This document shows positions 9,739 through 19,286 of a DNA stretch of 64,000 nucleotides, in pieces. The translations under genes were made by a program, and so were the position numbers. The stretch is from an uncultured Eubacteriales bacterium (GTDB taxonomy: Bacteria > Bacillota > Clostridia > Oscillospirales > Acutalibacteraceae): assembly GCA_934692675.1 (NCBI GenBank), contig CAKUUD010000003.1, forward strand, positions 232,029 to 296,028, written 5' to 3'. Below the pieces are notes generated by a model, which searched no databases, was not told where the DNA came from, and saw only the letters and a list, made by a program, of their open reading frames with translations. Numbering within the stretch: the stretch's first letter is position 1; every line of letters begins with the position of its first letter.

Positions 9739-10671
9739 TTGAAGCCTCGCAGAAAGTTATATCACATAAAGCAATTAACATATTCCCTGTTATTATTTAC
9801 TATTCTCTTGATTTCCGGAGTCCTAAGTTACGGAAACATAGATAATTTTTCCTGGGATAGTATTTTCAAAAAAGCCTCTCTTTCTAACATAGATAAAGAA
9901 GAAAATTCTCAGGATCTGAAAATACATTTTTTGGACGTTGGAAAAGCTGACTCTGCATACATAAAGTATAAAGATTACAATATCTTAATTGATGCCGCCG
10001 ACAAAGAGCCCACTGATACAGTTTGTGAATATCTGGCAAGAGAAGGAGTTTCGAAACTAGATTTGGTAATAGTTTCGCATCCTCACAGAGACCACATAGG
10101 TCAAATGGATAAAGTTATAAATAAATTTGAAATAGGGAAATTTATAGAACCTGAAATACCGGACGACATTATCCCTACGTCCGTAACCTACGAAAAAATG
10201 CTTAAAGCTCTTGTAAACAAAAATGTTAAAGTCAAAATTGCTCATCCAAATGATGTTTTTAATATCGAAGATTTAAAACTTGAAGTTTTAGGCCCTATAT
10301 CCAAACACAAAAATCTTAATAATAATTCACTTGTTGTGAAAATGACCTATAAAGATGTTAGCTTTTTATTTACTGGAGACGCCGAAGAATTTGAAGAGTC
10401 CGAAATAATTAGCACCAATAAAACTATCGAATCGGATGTTTTAAAAGTGGCGCATCACGGAAGCAAAACATCAAGCACCCTTAAATTTTTGAAAAAGGTA
10501 TCGCCCAAATACGCTGTTATTTCAGTTGATTCCGAAGAAGTAACTCGCTCCAGGCAGATTATTTTAGACAGATTAAAATCAGTCGGCGCTGAAATTTATA
10601 GGACGGATTTACATGGAAATATTTTATTTTCAACGGATGGACATGAAATAGACGTAAAAACAGAAAAATAA
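9739..10671 (+). CDS. ComEC/Rec2-like metallo-beta-lactamase-fold hydrolase, membrane anchored
   Basis: This is a stand-alone version of the ComEC C-terminal MBL domain. Residues about 12-30 form a membrane anchor or uncleaved signal, followed by F-L-D-V-G-K-A-D-S, the metal motif S-H-P-H-R-D-H-I-G, T-G-D-A-E and V-A-H-H-G-S-K. Substrates of this subfamily are poorly known; nuclease or phosphodiesterase activity outside the membrane is inferred from fold and topology. The start is TTG, with AAAGGAG nearby. It is followed by a DUF3006 gene, a frequent partner of this MBL type. It is not a full ComEC: no multi-helix channel domain is present. Confidence 0.85.
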   Translation: MKPRRKLYHIKQLTYSLLLFTILLISGVLSYGNIDNFSWDSIFKKASLSNIDKEENSQDLKIHFLDVGKADSAYIKYKDYNILIDAADKEPTDTVCEYLAREGVSKLDLVIVSHPHRDHIGQMDKVINKFEIGKFIEPEIPDDIIPTSVTYEKMLKALVNKNVKVKIAHPNDVFNIEDLKLEVLGPISKHKNLNNNSLVVKMTYKDVSFLFTGDAEEFEESEIISTNKTIESDVLKVAHHGSKTSSTLKFLKKVSPKYAVISVDSEEVTRSRQIILDRLKSVGAEIYRTDLHGNILFSTDGHEIDVKTEK

Positions 10672-10676
10672 AAGGA

Positions 10677-10907
10677 GTGGTAAAAATACTTTTATCAGTA
10701 GACAGAATAATTCCCGGCAAATTGATTTGTGAGGACAGCGAAGGAAACATAAAAGTAATTCCTCTCATAAAAAATATAGAAGGCATAAAAGAAGGCAGTA
10801 TAATCGAAGTTTTAAAAAGCGGAGAAATAATTTTGAGAGAAGATGAATACAAAAAACGCGTTGAAAGAATTTTGAAATTAAGAAGTAAAATTAATTATGA
10901 AAAATGA
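10677..10907 (+). CDS. DUF3006 small protein
   Basis: This small beta-rich protein (about 73-76 residues) fits DUF3006, with the usual S-V-D-R-I start and short strand pattern, and follows the MBL hydrolase by five bases, as is common in Firmicutes. The start is odd. The only standard in-frame start, GTG at 10677, overlaps the AAAGGAG ribosome binding site, while ATA at 10686 lies at ideal distance and would give M-L-L-S-V-D-R-I, the length expected for the family. The function is unknown. Confidence 0.7.
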   Translation: MVKILLSVDRIIPGKLICEDSEGNIKVIPLIKNIEGIKEGSIIEVLKSGEIILREDEYKKRVERILKLRSKINYEK

Positions 10908-11036
10908 CTACAATAGTAAAATTTTAAAATAATTTATCTTAATTACAAAAATATAATTTATTTTTTATCGATTTTGTGATAATATTGTTATCGAATATGT
11001 AAAAAAATATTTTAATATTTATGGAGGAAAAACAAA

Positions 11037-12926
11037 ATGGATAGGTTAAAAAGTCTGAAGAAATTGCTTTTGGGTTCAGCTTTAAAAGATGATCAATTAA
11101 AAGACGAAAAATTATCTAGACTTTGGGGACTACCTATAATGGCCAGCGATGCGGTATCGTCCGTGGCTTATGCCGTAGAAGAAATCTTAATGGCTCTAAT
11201 TCCCGGAGTAGGAATTATGGCTGCGAGTTATGTAGGTTATGTTAGCGTTCCTATAATACTTCTTCTTTTGATACTTATTTTTTCTTACTCTCAAATAATC
11301 AGTCACTACCCTAATGGCGGCGGAGCATATGTAGTTTCAAAAGAAAATTTCGGCAAAAAAGCTTCACTTCTTGCCGCAACATGTTTGGTTATAGATTATA
11401 TTATGACGGTAGCCGTAAGTATTTCTTCTTCCACGGCTGCAATATTGGCCGTTTACCCCGCGCTGGAGCCGTATAGAATTATAATTTCTTTAATTTGTGT
11501 TGGAGTTATAACTTTAGTGAATCTTCGTGGTATAGGCGAGTCTTCAAAAATTTTCGGCATACCTACATATATGTTTATCTTTTCTATGATAGCTCTTATA
11601 ACTACTGGATTCATAAGATTTTTTACAGGTTCTTTATCTCCCATAAATTATACTCCCGAGCAGCTTAGCGGAATAATGACCGATAATTTGACCGGTCTTA
11701 CCTTGGTTCTTTTCCTTTGTGCATTCTCATCGGGATGCTCGGCTCTTACAGGTGTTGAGGCTGTAAGCAATGCTATTCCAAGTTTCAAAGAGCCTTCTCA
11801 AAAAACAGCTAAACACGTTTTGTTTATGCTCGGCGGAATAATTGTATTTATATTTGGCGGGACAAGCTTTTTAGCAACGTTTTTACACGTAGTTCCTGTT
11901 GCTGACAAAACCGTACTTTCTCAGATGGGAACTGCTATTTTCGGAAATGGAATAATGTTTTATGTTCTTCAATTTACAACTTCTTTGATACTTCTTTTGG
12001 CTGCAAATACATCATACAGCGGACTTCCTATACTTTTATCGATTCTAGCAAAAGACCGCTATATGCCTCGTCAATTTTCTCAAAGAGGAACTAAACTTAG
12101 CTTCTCAAACGGAATAATGTTTATTTTTATTGCAAGTGCACTGTTGCTCGTAGCATTCAACGCAGATACTCATAGGCTAATTCCGTTCTATTCGGTAGGA
12201 GTATTTGTTTCATTTACAATTTCTCAGTTCGGCATGTTTGTAAAATGGGTGCGTTCCAAAGAGCCCGGATGGCAATATAAATCCCTTATAAATGGTTTTG
12301 GCGCTCTTGTTACTTTTATCGGCTCGATAGTAGTTTTTACTACTAAATTTACCCACGGAGCTTGGGCTTTGTTGATAGTTACTCCTTTGCTTATGTGGTT
12401 TATGTCAGCAACTCACAAACATTATTTTGAGTTCTTAAAAGGAATAAGCATTTTAGGATATAATTACAAATACAAAAAAAGCGACAGCAACGAAACTTTC
12501 CCGTGCATAGTGCTTATTAATAAGATGAACAGAGCCGCCCTCAAAACTTTTGATTACGCAAACGAAATAACCTCAAATGTTACTCCGCTTCATATTTCTG
12601 TTTCAAAGATTGAAACTGAAAGGTTGAAGAAGCAATGGAAAGATTTGGGAATTGATATTCCTCTTACTATAATTTACACACCTTATAGAGATATAATTTC
12701 TCAAATTGATAATTATGTAAGTGAACGAGAAAGAGATCTAAAAGACGGCGAAACTTTGACCGTGATTTTGACAAGAATCAGCGGCAACGCTTGGAAAGAT
12801 ACAATTTATCATAATCAAACAACATTCTTTATTGAAAAAATTCTAAGAAGACACGAAAGTGTAGCTACTACTCTGGTTCCGTATTTTTACAACAAACCTA
12901 AAAAAGAAACACACGTAGCAAAATAG
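11037..12926 (+). CDS. APC-superfamily transporter, KimA (YdaO)-like potassium importer
   Basis: This 629-residue protein has about 12 membrane helices and a C-terminal cytosolic domain of about 160 residues, the layout of KimA rather than of ordinary amino-acid permeases. The start L-W-G-L-P-I-M-A-S-D-A-V-S-S-V-A-Y-A and H-Y-P-N-G-G-G-A-Y fit that subfamily. KimA is a high-affinity potassium-proton symporter inhibited by c-di-AMP in Bacillus. GGAGG precedes the ATG. The 129-base upstream gap contains a direct repeat of TTATCGA (about 10967 and 10989) but no c-di-AMP (ydaO) riboswitch. A generic APC permease is the alternative. Confidence 0.75.
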   Translation: MDRLKSLKKLLLGSALKDDQLKDEKLSRLWGLPIMASDAVSSVAYAVEEILMALIPGVGIMAASYVGYVSVPIILLLLILIFSYSQIISHYPNGGGAYVVSKENFGKKASLLAATCLVIDYIMTVAVSISSSTAAILAVYPALEPYRIIISLICVGVITLVNLRGIGESSKIFGIPTYMFIFSMIALITTGFIRFFTGSLSPINYTPEQLSGIMTDNLTGLTLVLFLCAFSSGCSALTGVEAVSNAIPSFKEPSQKTAKHVLFMLGGIIVFIFGGTSFLATFLHVVPVADKTVLSQMGTAIFGNGIMFYVLQFTTSLILLLAANTSYSGLPILLSILAKDRYMPRQFSQRGTKLSFSNGIMFIFIASALLLVAFNADTHRLIPFYSVGVFVSFTISQFGMFVKWVRSKEPGWQYKSLINGFGALVTFIGSIVVFTTKFTHGAWALLIVTPLLMWFMSATHKHYFEFLKGISILGYNYKYKKSDSNETFPCIVLINKMNRAALKTFDYANEITSNVTPLHISVSKIETERLKKQWKDLGIDIPLTIIYTPYRDIISQIDNYVSERERDLKDGETLTVILTRISGNAWKDTIYHNQTTFFIEKILRRHESVATTLVPYFYNKPKKETHVAK

Positions 12927-12942
12927 GAGGATATAAGGTTAA

Positions 12943-14406
12943 GTGAAAAGGTTTTATAAATATTTAGCTTTTGTTGGCTTGATATTTTTCGGATTTCTTT
13001 TAAATGTAAATGCAAGCAATTGCTTGGATGATATAAAAAATCGTGGATACATCAAAGTATCCACAAATGCTGAGTTTGAGCCTTTTGAGTACAAAGACGG
13101 CAATAAAATGGTGGGCATAGATATAGATATAGCTCGAAAAATAGCTGAAAAATTAGGCGTTGATTTGAGCATTAATGATGTTTCTTTTGACGCCGTTATT
13201 TTGGAGCTTTTGAATAAAAATTGCGATTTTGCTATTTCGGCCATGAGCTCAAGTGAAGAAAAATCCAAAAACGTAGATTTTTCTGATTCCTACTATGCTT
13301 CTAAACAAATGGTTATCGTACCTCAAAACAGCAAAATTTCGAGTCCTGAGGACCTTCATGGCAAAAAAATCGGCGTGGCTCTTGGATTTACAGGGGATAT
13401 TTACTGTACAGAAAATTTTGCGGATTCCGATATACAAAGGTACGGCAAGGCTTCGGATGCTGCGTTGGATCTTGTAAATCATCGACTTGATGCTGTGGTA
13501 GTGGACGATGTCCCTGCTAAAAAGTTAGTTAAATCTCTCGGAAATCAAGCGAAATTTTTAGATGAATATCTTTTCCAGGAAGACTACAGAATTGCTGTGC
13601 CTAAAGGCGAGAAAGAACTTCTGAATTACATAAACTTTGCACTTGGCGACATGAAAAATTCCGGTGAAATAGATGTTATAGTGAGCAAATATACCGAAGT
13701 TAAAGACACTAGAAGCGTTGATATAATCGGACAAATTTACAGGAATTTAGTTTACAAAGACCGTTATAAAATGATACTCGGTGGCCTGGGCGTGACCCTC
13801 GAAATTACCGCAGTTGCTTTAATAATAGGAATTATTTTGGGAGTTCTAATTTCGGTTATTAGAGTAAGCAAAAATAGGAGCTTTTTATTTAAAATTCTTA
13901 AATTTTTAGCAAATGTATATTTGACTGTGATTAGAGGGACACCGGTTGTTGTGCAGCTTTTTGCGATATATTATTTGGTCTTGTGTTCCACGGGCTTAAA
14001 TAAGATATTTATCGCAATGATAGCTTTTGGAATCAATTCCGGAGCATATGTTGCTGAGACAATGAGGGCGGGATTGCAATCGGTTGACGGTGGACAATAC
14101 GAAGCTGGTCGTTCTTTAGGCCTTAGCTCATCAATGACTATGAAAAAAATAGTTTTGCCTCAAGCTTTTAAAAATTGCTTGCCGACGCTCGTAAGTGAAT
14201 TTATTCAGCTCATAAAAGAGACCGCTGTTGCTGGATTTATTGGCATAACCGATTTGTCCAGAGCTGGGGACATAATAAGAAGCCAGACCTATGAAGCTTT
14301 TGTCCCGCTCATTACCGTTGCTGCTATTTATTTGATAATAGTGATAATAACCACATGCATAATGTCTGTGATAGAAAGGAGACTCCGCGCAAGTGATAAG
14401 CGTTAA
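12943..14406 (+). CDS. Amino-acid ABC transporter: fused substrate-binding protein and permease
   Basis: One chain carries both extracellular binding and membrane functions. A signal sequence (about 1-25) leads into a family 3 solute-binding domain (to about 255; G-Y-I-K-V-S-T-N-A-E-F-E-P-F-E-Y and G-I-D-I-D-I-A are typical of polar amino-acid binders). A HisM/GlnP-type permease (about 275-480) follows, with the EAA loop E-A-G-R-S-L-G-L-S. Such fusions exist in Gram-positive GlnP-type transporters. The start is GTG, after AGGAGG. The ATPase gene overlaps its 3' end by 14 bases. The substrate is not determinable beyond a polar or charged amino acid. Confidence 0.88.
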   Translation: MKRFYKYLAFVGLIFFGFLLNVNASNCLDDIKNRGYIKVSTNAEFEPFEYKDGNKMVGIDIDIARKIAEKLGVDLSINDVSFDAVILELLNKNCDFAISAMSSSEEKSKNVDFSDSYYASKQMVIVPQNSKISSPEDLHGKKIGVALGFTGDIYCTENFADSDIQRYGKASDAALDLVNHRLDAVVVDDVPAKKLVKSLGNQAKFLDEYLFQEDYRIAVPKGEKELLNYINFALGDMKNSGEIDVIVSKYTEVKDTRSVDIIGQIYRNLVYKDRYKMILGGLGVTLEITAVALIIGIILGVLISVIRVSKNRSFLFKILKFLANVYLTVIRGTPVVVQLFAIYYLVLCSTGLNKIFIAMIAFGINSGAYVAETMRAGLQSVDGGQYEAGRSLGLSSSMTMKKIVLPQAFKNCLPTLVSEFIQLIKETAVAGFIGITDLSRAGDIIRSQTYEAFVPLITVAAIYLIIVIITTCIMSVIERRLRASDKR

Positions 14407-15127
14407 AAATTTATATAAAGAATTTAAAAATGAAAACGAAACTTTAAGAATTTTAAGTGGAATAAACGTGGAGTTTAAAAAAGGTGAAAAAGTAGCTATC
14501 ATAGGTCCTTCCGGTTCCGGAAAGAGCACTTTCCTAAGGTGCCTAAACGGTTTGGAAACTCCTACTAGCGGAGAAATAGATTTTGAAGGAATAAATATTA
14601 CAGACCCAAAATGCAATATGGATGAAATCAGAAAAAATATCGGCATGGTTTTTCAGCATTTTAATCTTTTCCCGCACCTAACTATACTTCAAAATATTAC
14701 TCTTGCTCCAGTTTCGCTTAAATTGTATTCCAAAAGAGATGCTGAACAATGTGCATTGGCGCTCCTCGAAAAAGTGGGTCTCAGAGATAAAGCAGATTCG
14801 TATCCTTCGAGACTTTCTGGCGGACAAAAGCAAAGAGTTGCGATAATCCGAGCTTTAATAATGAATCCTAAGGTGATTCTATTTGATGAACCTACTTCTG
14901 CGCTTGACCCCGAAATGATAAAGGAAGTCATATCTGTAATGGTAGATATTGCCAATCAAGGCATGACAATGATTGTTGTCACGCATGAGATGAGCTTTGT
15001 AAAAGAGGCCGCCACCCGCGTACTTTTTATGGATCACGGCAAAATCATAGCCGATGAAACTCCAGACCAACTGTTTAATAATTGCCAAAATGTACGTGTA
15101 AGTAAATTTTTAAAAAAGATTGTATGA
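14393..15127 (+). CDS. Amino-acid ABC transporter ATP-binding protein (GlnQ type)
   Basis: This 244-residue ATPase powers the fused binding/permease protein encoded just upstream. Walker A is G-P-S-G-S-G-K-S-T, the Q-loop is V-F-Q-H-F-N-L-F, the signature is L-S-G-G-Q-K-Q-R, and Walker B is V-I-L-F-D-E-P-T-S-A-L-D-P with H-E-M as H-loop, all typical of the polar amino-acid family. The GTG start overlaps the preceding gene by 14 bases with AAAGGAG about 12 bases upstream, which suggests translational coupling and equal stoichiometry. Confidence 0.95.
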   Translation: MISVKNLYKEFKNENETLRILSGINVEFKKGEKVAIIGPSGSGKSTFLRCLNGLETPTSGEIDFEGINITDPKCNMDEIRKNIGMVFQHFNLFPHLTILQNITLAPVSLKLYSKRDAEQCALALLEKVGLRDKADSYPSRLSGGQKQRVAIIRALIMNPKVILFDEPTSALDPEMIKEVISVMVDIANQGMTMIVVTHEMSFVKEAATRVLFMDHGKIIADETPDQLFNNCQNVRVSKFLKKIV

Positions 15128-15146
15128 TTTGAAATAGAGGATTTTA

Positions 15147-15587
15147 ATGGAAATAATAACAAATACTCCCGAGGAAACTAAAAATTTCGCTTATAAACTT
15201 GCTTCAAAATTAAAAGGCAATGAGATATTGGCTTTCTACGGAGATTTAGGAGTAGGCAAAACCACCTTTATAAGAGGTCTTGCAAGTTTTTTTGGTTTAG
15301 AAAATTTGGTATCCAGTCCCACGTTTTCGCTGGTTAACGAATATCAAAACGCAAATGCAAAAATATATCATTTTGATATGTATCGCATACATTCATTTGA
15401 AGATTTGGAATCTACAGGATTTTTTGATTATCTTGATAATGGGATATTTTTGATAGAATGGTCAGAAAATATAGAGGAACATCTTCCTAAAAATGCGATT
15501 AAAATTAAAATAGAAAAAATAAATTCCGAAGACGGAAGAATAATAACTATAGAGGGAGAAAATTATATTGAAAATTTTAGCAGTTGA
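15147..15587 (+). CDS. tsaE: tRNA t6A threonylcarbamoyladenosine biosynthesis ATPase TsaE
   Basis: TsaE is the ATPase that resets the TsaB-TsaD complex during t6A37 synthesis on tRNAs reading ANN codons. Walker A is G-D-L-G-V-G-K-T-T; the switch segment S-S-P-T-F-S-L-V-N-E-Y and the I-E-W motif near residue 111 are typical. It has 146 residues. It overlaps tsaB by 20 bases, so the two are probably translated together. tsaD is not in the window. Confidence 0.95.
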   Translation: MEIITNTPEETKNFAYKLASKLKGNEILAFYGDLGVGKTTFIRGLASFFGLENLVSSPTFSLVNEYQNANAKIYHFDMYRIHSFEDLESTGFFDYLDNGIFLIEWSENIEEHLPKNAIKIKIEKINSEDGRIITIEGENYIENFSS

Positions 15588-16281
15588 TTCATCGTCAGCC
15601 ACTGCTTCCGTAGCATTGGTTGACAATAAAAAAATAGTTGCCGAATATTTTATAAACGCTGGACTAACTCATAGTCAAACCTTGGCGCCTATGATAGAAT
15701 CTATTCTTAAAAATTTAAAAATAGAGCCTGCTGAAATTGATCTATATGTTTCTACGTCAGGGCCGGGCTCTTTCACAGGATTAAGAATAGGAATGGCAAC
15801 AGTTGAAGCCATGGCTTTGGCAAATGATAAACCGTGTGCCGGAGTATCATCACTCGAAGCGCTTTCTTACAATATTAATAATCATAATAATGTAATCTGC
15901 GCCTGCATGGATGCGCGCAGGGAACAAGTCTACAATGCTCTATTCAAATTTGAAAATAATAAACTAGTAAGATTAACCGAAGATAGAGCAATTTTAATTA
16001 AAGATTTATCTGAAGAATTAAAAAATTTAAATTTTAATATTGAAATTGTTGGAGATGCCGCAGAGATATGCTATAATAGTACGGAACTTGAGTCTTTAGG
16101 AAATAAATGTATTTTACTGCCGGAAAAAGATAGGTATATAAAAGCTTCGAATGTTGCTTTGGCGGTTTTGGAAACTTTTAATTCAAACAATAGTTCGGCT
16201 AATAAATTTGATTTGAAAGTTAATTATATAAAAGTTCCTCAGGCTCAGAGAGTTATGGAAGAGAAATTGTCCAATGGTTAG
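15568..16281 (+). CDS. tsaB: tRNA t6A biosynthesis scaffold protein TsaB
   Basis: TsaB is an inactive ASKHA-fold paralogue of TsaD that organises the t6A complex. The N-terminal A-V-D-S-S-S-A-T-A-S-V and T-S-G-P-G-S-F-T-G-L-R-I-G are characteristic. The TTG at 15568 follows GAGGGAG inside tsaE, which fixes the start. At 237 residues it is of usual size. The typical third gene, rimI, is missing here and rpiB follows instead. Confidence 0.94.
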   Translation: MKILAVDSSSATASVALVDNKKIVAEYFINAGLTHSQTLAPMIESILKNLKIEPAEIDLYVSTSGPGSFTGLRIGMATVEAMALANDKPCAGVSSLEALSYNINNHNNVICACMDARREQVYNALFKFENNKLVRLTEDRAILIKDLSEELKNLNFNIEIVGDAAEICYNSTELESLGNKCILLPEKDRYIKASNVALAVLETFNSNNSSANKFDLKVNYIKVPQAQRVMEEKLSNG

Positions 16282-16295
16282 GAGGGAAATTATTT

Positions 16296-16745
16296 ATGAT
16301 ATCTATAGGTTCTGACCACGCAGGGTATGAATTAAAAACCAAAATCGAAACGTACCTTAAAAGTAAAAGTATAGAATTCGAAGACGTAGGAACATTTAAT
16401 GAAGAATCGTGTGATTATCCCATTTTTGCGGAAAAGGCTTCTCGACTTGTGTCGGAAGGTTACTGTGAAAAAGGGATTTTAGTTTGTGGCTCAGGGGTAG
16501 GAATGTCTATAGCTGCCAATAAAATTAAAAATATAAGGGCAGTCCTTTGTTTTGATGCCGAAATTGCCGCTCTTTCAAGAAAGCATAACAATGCAAATAT
16601 ACTTTGTCTGGGGGGTAGGTTTATAAATATAGATAACGCAATTGAAATTATAGACGCATTTCTTAACACGCCTTTTGAAGGTGGGCGCCACGAAAAAAGA
16701 ATAGAGCTTATTAAAAATTTAGAAAATAAATTTGGAGGAAAATAA
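16296..16745 (+). CDS. rpiB: Ribose-5-phosphate isomerase B
   Basis: RpiB interconverts ribose-5-phosphate and ribulose-5-phosphate in the pentose phosphate pathway (some relatives act on other aldopentose or aldohexose phosphates). S-D-H-A-G-Y-E-L-K at the N-terminus, the catalytic Cys in V-C-G-S-G-V-G-M-S (near residue 66), and N-N-A-N are all present. It has 149 residues. Its last codons contain the GGAGG used by upp, one base downstream. Confidence 0.94.
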   Translation: MISIGSDHAGYELKTKIETYLKSKSIEFEDVGTFNEESCDYPIFAEKASRLVSEGYCEKGILVCGSGVGMSIAANKIKNIRAVLCFDAEIAALSRKHNNANILCLGGRFINIDNAIEIIDAFLNTPFEGGRHEKRIELIKNLENKFGGK

Positions 16746-16746
16746 C

Positions 16747-17379
16747 ATGTACGAAAATGTAATGATAATGGATCACCCGCTTATACAGCACAAAATTTCC
16801 CTTTTAAGAGATAAAAATACAAGTTCCAAAGAATTCAGAGAACTCATTAGCGAAGTCACAATGCTTATGTGTTACGAATCTTTGAGAGACTTACCACTTA
16901 AAGAAATCGAAATAGAAACCCCGATTGCCAAAGCCAAAACAAAAGTTTTGGGCGAAAAGCATATCGCATTTGTTCCGATTTTAAGAGCAGGACTTGGAAT
17001 GGTTGAAGGAGTAGTTAATATGGTTCCTACGGCCAGGGTAGGTCATATCGGACTTTACAGAGACCCCGAAACATTGCAAGCTGTGGAGTACTATTGTAAA
17101 TTGCCGGTAGATATTGATAAAAGCGATGTAATTATTTTAGATCCTATGTTAGCTACAGGCGGAACCGCTATCGACGCTATAAATTGTGTAAAAAAGAGAA
17201 ATCCACACTCTGTTAAATTCATGTGCATAATCGCTTCAAATCCGGGAATAGAAGCTCTTACAAAAGCTCATCCTGATGTTAAAATTTACTGTGCAGTCAA
17301 GGATGAAAAACTCAACGATAAAAGCTATATACTCCCTGGTTTAGGAGATGCCGGAGACAGAATTTTTGGTACAAAATAA
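16747..17379 (+). CDS. upp: Uracil phosphoribosyltransferase
   Basis: Upp salvages uracil, joining it to PRPP to make UMP. The PRPP-binding loop is [10 protein letters not shown], and the uracil-binding end has [12 protein letters not shown]. The frame extends to a TTG at 16732, but GGAGG at 16734-16738 points to the ATG at 16747, giving 210 residues, the usual length. rpiB next to upp is a common arrangement and links ribose-phosphate supply with nucleotide salvage. Confidence 0.96.
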   Translation: MYENVMIMDHPLIQHKISLLRDKNTSSKEFRELISEVTMLMCYESLRDLPLKEIEIETPIAKAKTKVLGEKHIAFVPILRAGLGMVEGVVNMVPTARVGHIGLYRDPETLQAVEYYCKLPVDIDKSDVIILDPMLATGGTAIDAINCVKKRNPHSVKFMCIIASNPGIEALTKAHPDVKIYCAVKDEKLNDKSYILPGLGDAGDRIFGTK

Positions 17380-17403
17380 ATACAAACAGAAGGAATTGTA
17401 AAT

Positions 17404-19275
17404 ATGGGGAATATAAAAAATAGCATTTGGCGATTTGTGAAGAAATATAGAAAATATGCTTTGTTCTTTTGCGATTTCATTATATGGAATTTATCTTTTT
17501 ATATTTCTTATGCAATAAATAAAAATTGTTTGACTTTTGTGTCGGTGGACGAGAGATTTTTTGAATATTTAGCTATAATGAACATTTGTTTTATCGCAAT
17601 GTTTTTAGCTTTCAAGCTTTATGATAAAATATGGCGCTATGCGGATGTAGAAGATTTCTTTTATGCCGGCTTGGCCACGCTTTGTGCTAATTTTATGTTT
17701 TTTGTGTTAACTCGTGTTTTCATGATAAAGATGAGTCCTCGTATGCATTTTATATTTTTGCTTACGTCAATGTCCGCGATAGTGATTTTTAGGCTCATCT
17801 ACAGGATAAATCGCCTTATTGATAATGTTTCCAACGAAGATGTCAAAGATAAAAAGCGCATGCTTATTGTCGGCGCAGGCGAATCTACTGCTTTGCTTTT
17901 AAGAGAGATGTACAAATATTCCAGAAATAAATATCGCCCTGTTGCGATCGCTGATGACGACAATGAAAAAATAGGAAGAAAAATTTTAGGAATTAAAGTA
18001 GAAGGCTCTACCGATCAAATCCCGGAATTGTGCGAAAAATTTGATATAGAAGTTATATTATTTTCTATAAGTTCCATTTCTTTGGCTCAAAGAAGAAGAA
18101 TATTGGATATTTGCGCAAAAACAAATTTGGAAGTTCGCATTATTCCTAATATGTACGAAGTACTGACGTCCGGCACGTCTTTAAATTCAGCAATAAGAAA
18201 AATAAAAGTTGAAGATTTACTTGGCAGAGAACCCATAATATTCGATAAAAATAAATACGGTGGATATGTGCAGCAAAAAACGGTTCTTGTTACTGGCGGT
18301 GGTGGCTCCATAGGCTCCGAACTTTGCAGGCAAATCGCTGAGCTCGGTTGTAAACGTCTTATAATTTTGGATGTTTACGAAAACAACGCGTATGATATTC
18401 AGCAAGAACTGAAAATGAAATATGGAAATGATTTGAATTTATCTGTTGAAATAGCCACAATATGCGATAAAAAAGAGCTCGAAGATATATTTATGAAAGA
18501 AAATATAGACGTAGTATTTCACGCCGCTGCTCACAAACACGTCCCTCTGATGGAAAAAAATCCTGAAGAAGCTGTAAAAAATAACGTATTTGGGACTCTA
18601 AATTTGATTGAGTGTTCGCATAAATTCAAGGTTAAAAAATTTGTTCAAATTTCCACTGATAAAGCTGTAAACCCGACCAATGTCATGGGCGCCACCAAAC
18701 GAATTTGCGAAATGCTTGTTCAAATGGAAAACATGAAAAGCAGCACCGAGTTTGTAGCAGTTCGTTTTGGAAATGTTCTTGGCTCAAATGGATCTGTTAT
18801 ACCACTTTTTGAGGAGCAAATTAAAAAAATGGGTCCGGTTACAGTTACACATCCTGACATAATAAGATATTTCATGACAATTCCCGAGGCAGTGTCTTTG
18901 GTGTTAACGGCCGGAGGAATCGCAAAAGGCGGAGAAATTTTTATTTTAGACATGGGAGATCCTGTAAAAATTAAAGATTTGGCCGAAAATCTTATAAGGC
19001 TTTCAGGTTATACTCCCGGAGAGGATATAAAAATAGAGTACACTGGATTAAGACCCGGAGAAAAATTGTATGAGGAACTCCTCATGGATGAAGAGGGCAT
19101 ACAAAAAACAAAAAGTCGAAAAATTTATATCGGCAAGCCTATATTACTGGATGAAAATCGCTTGACCCAGGATTTAGAAGAGCTTAAAAGTATCTGTAAC
19201 AAAGGTTCTAAAGAAGAAATTATACAAATGCTTTTAAAAATAGTTCCTACATTTAAAACCAATATTGTGAAATAA
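17404..19275 (+). CDS. Membrane-bound nucleoside-diphosphate-sugar 4,6-dehydratase (CapD/PglF/WbpM type)
   Basis: This two-part enzyme probably converts UDP-N-acetylglucosamine to a 4-keto-6-deoxy sugar, the first step toward modified sugars of wall or capsule glycans. Four N-terminal membrane helices (about 15-135) precede a CoA-binding-like Rossmann domain (about 150-275), then the SDR dehydratase with G-G-G-G-S-I-G-S-E (near 299). The active site has T-D-K and N-V-M-G-A-T-K-R, with Met where classic SDRs have Tyr, as in WbpM and PglF. At 623 residues it is full length. No other glycan genes are adjacent. Substrate is inferred from family. Confidence 0.88.
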   Translation: MGNIKNSIWRFVKKYRKYALFFCDFIIWNLSFYISYAINKNCLTFVSVDERFFEYLAIMNICFIAMFLAFKLYDKIWRYADVEDFFYAGLATLCANFMFFVLTRVFMIKMSPRMHFIFLLTSMSAIVIFRLIYRINRLIDNVSNEDVKDKKRMLIVGAGESTALLLREMYKYSRNKYRPVAIADDDNEKIGRKILGIKVEGSTDQIPELCEKFDIEVILFSISSISLAQRRRILDICAKTNLEVRIIPNMYEVLTSGTSLNSAIRKIKVEDLLGREPIIFDKNKYGGYVQQKTVLVTGGGGSIGSELCRQIAELGCKRLIILDVYENNAYDIQQELKMKYGNDLNLSVEIATICDKKELEDIFMKENIDVVFHAAAHKHVPLMEKNPEEAVKNNVFGTLNLIECSHKFKVKKFVQISTDKAVNPTNVMGATKRICEMLVQMENMKSSTEFVAVRFGNVLGSNGSVIPLFEEQIKKMGPVTVTHPDIIRYFMTIPEAVSLVLTAGGIAKGGEIFILDMGDPVKIKDLAENLIRLSGYTPGEDIKIEYTGLRPGEKLYEELLMDEEGIQKTKSRKIYIGKPILLDENRLTQDLEELKSICNKGSKEEIIQMLLKIVPTFKTNIVK

Positions 19276-19286
19276 AATCAAATAAA

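Noticed and set aside
10908..11036. ydaO/c-di-AMP riboswitch ahead of the KimA-like gene
   Set aside because: The gap is only 129 bases and has none of the conserved GC-rich cores of that riboswitch.
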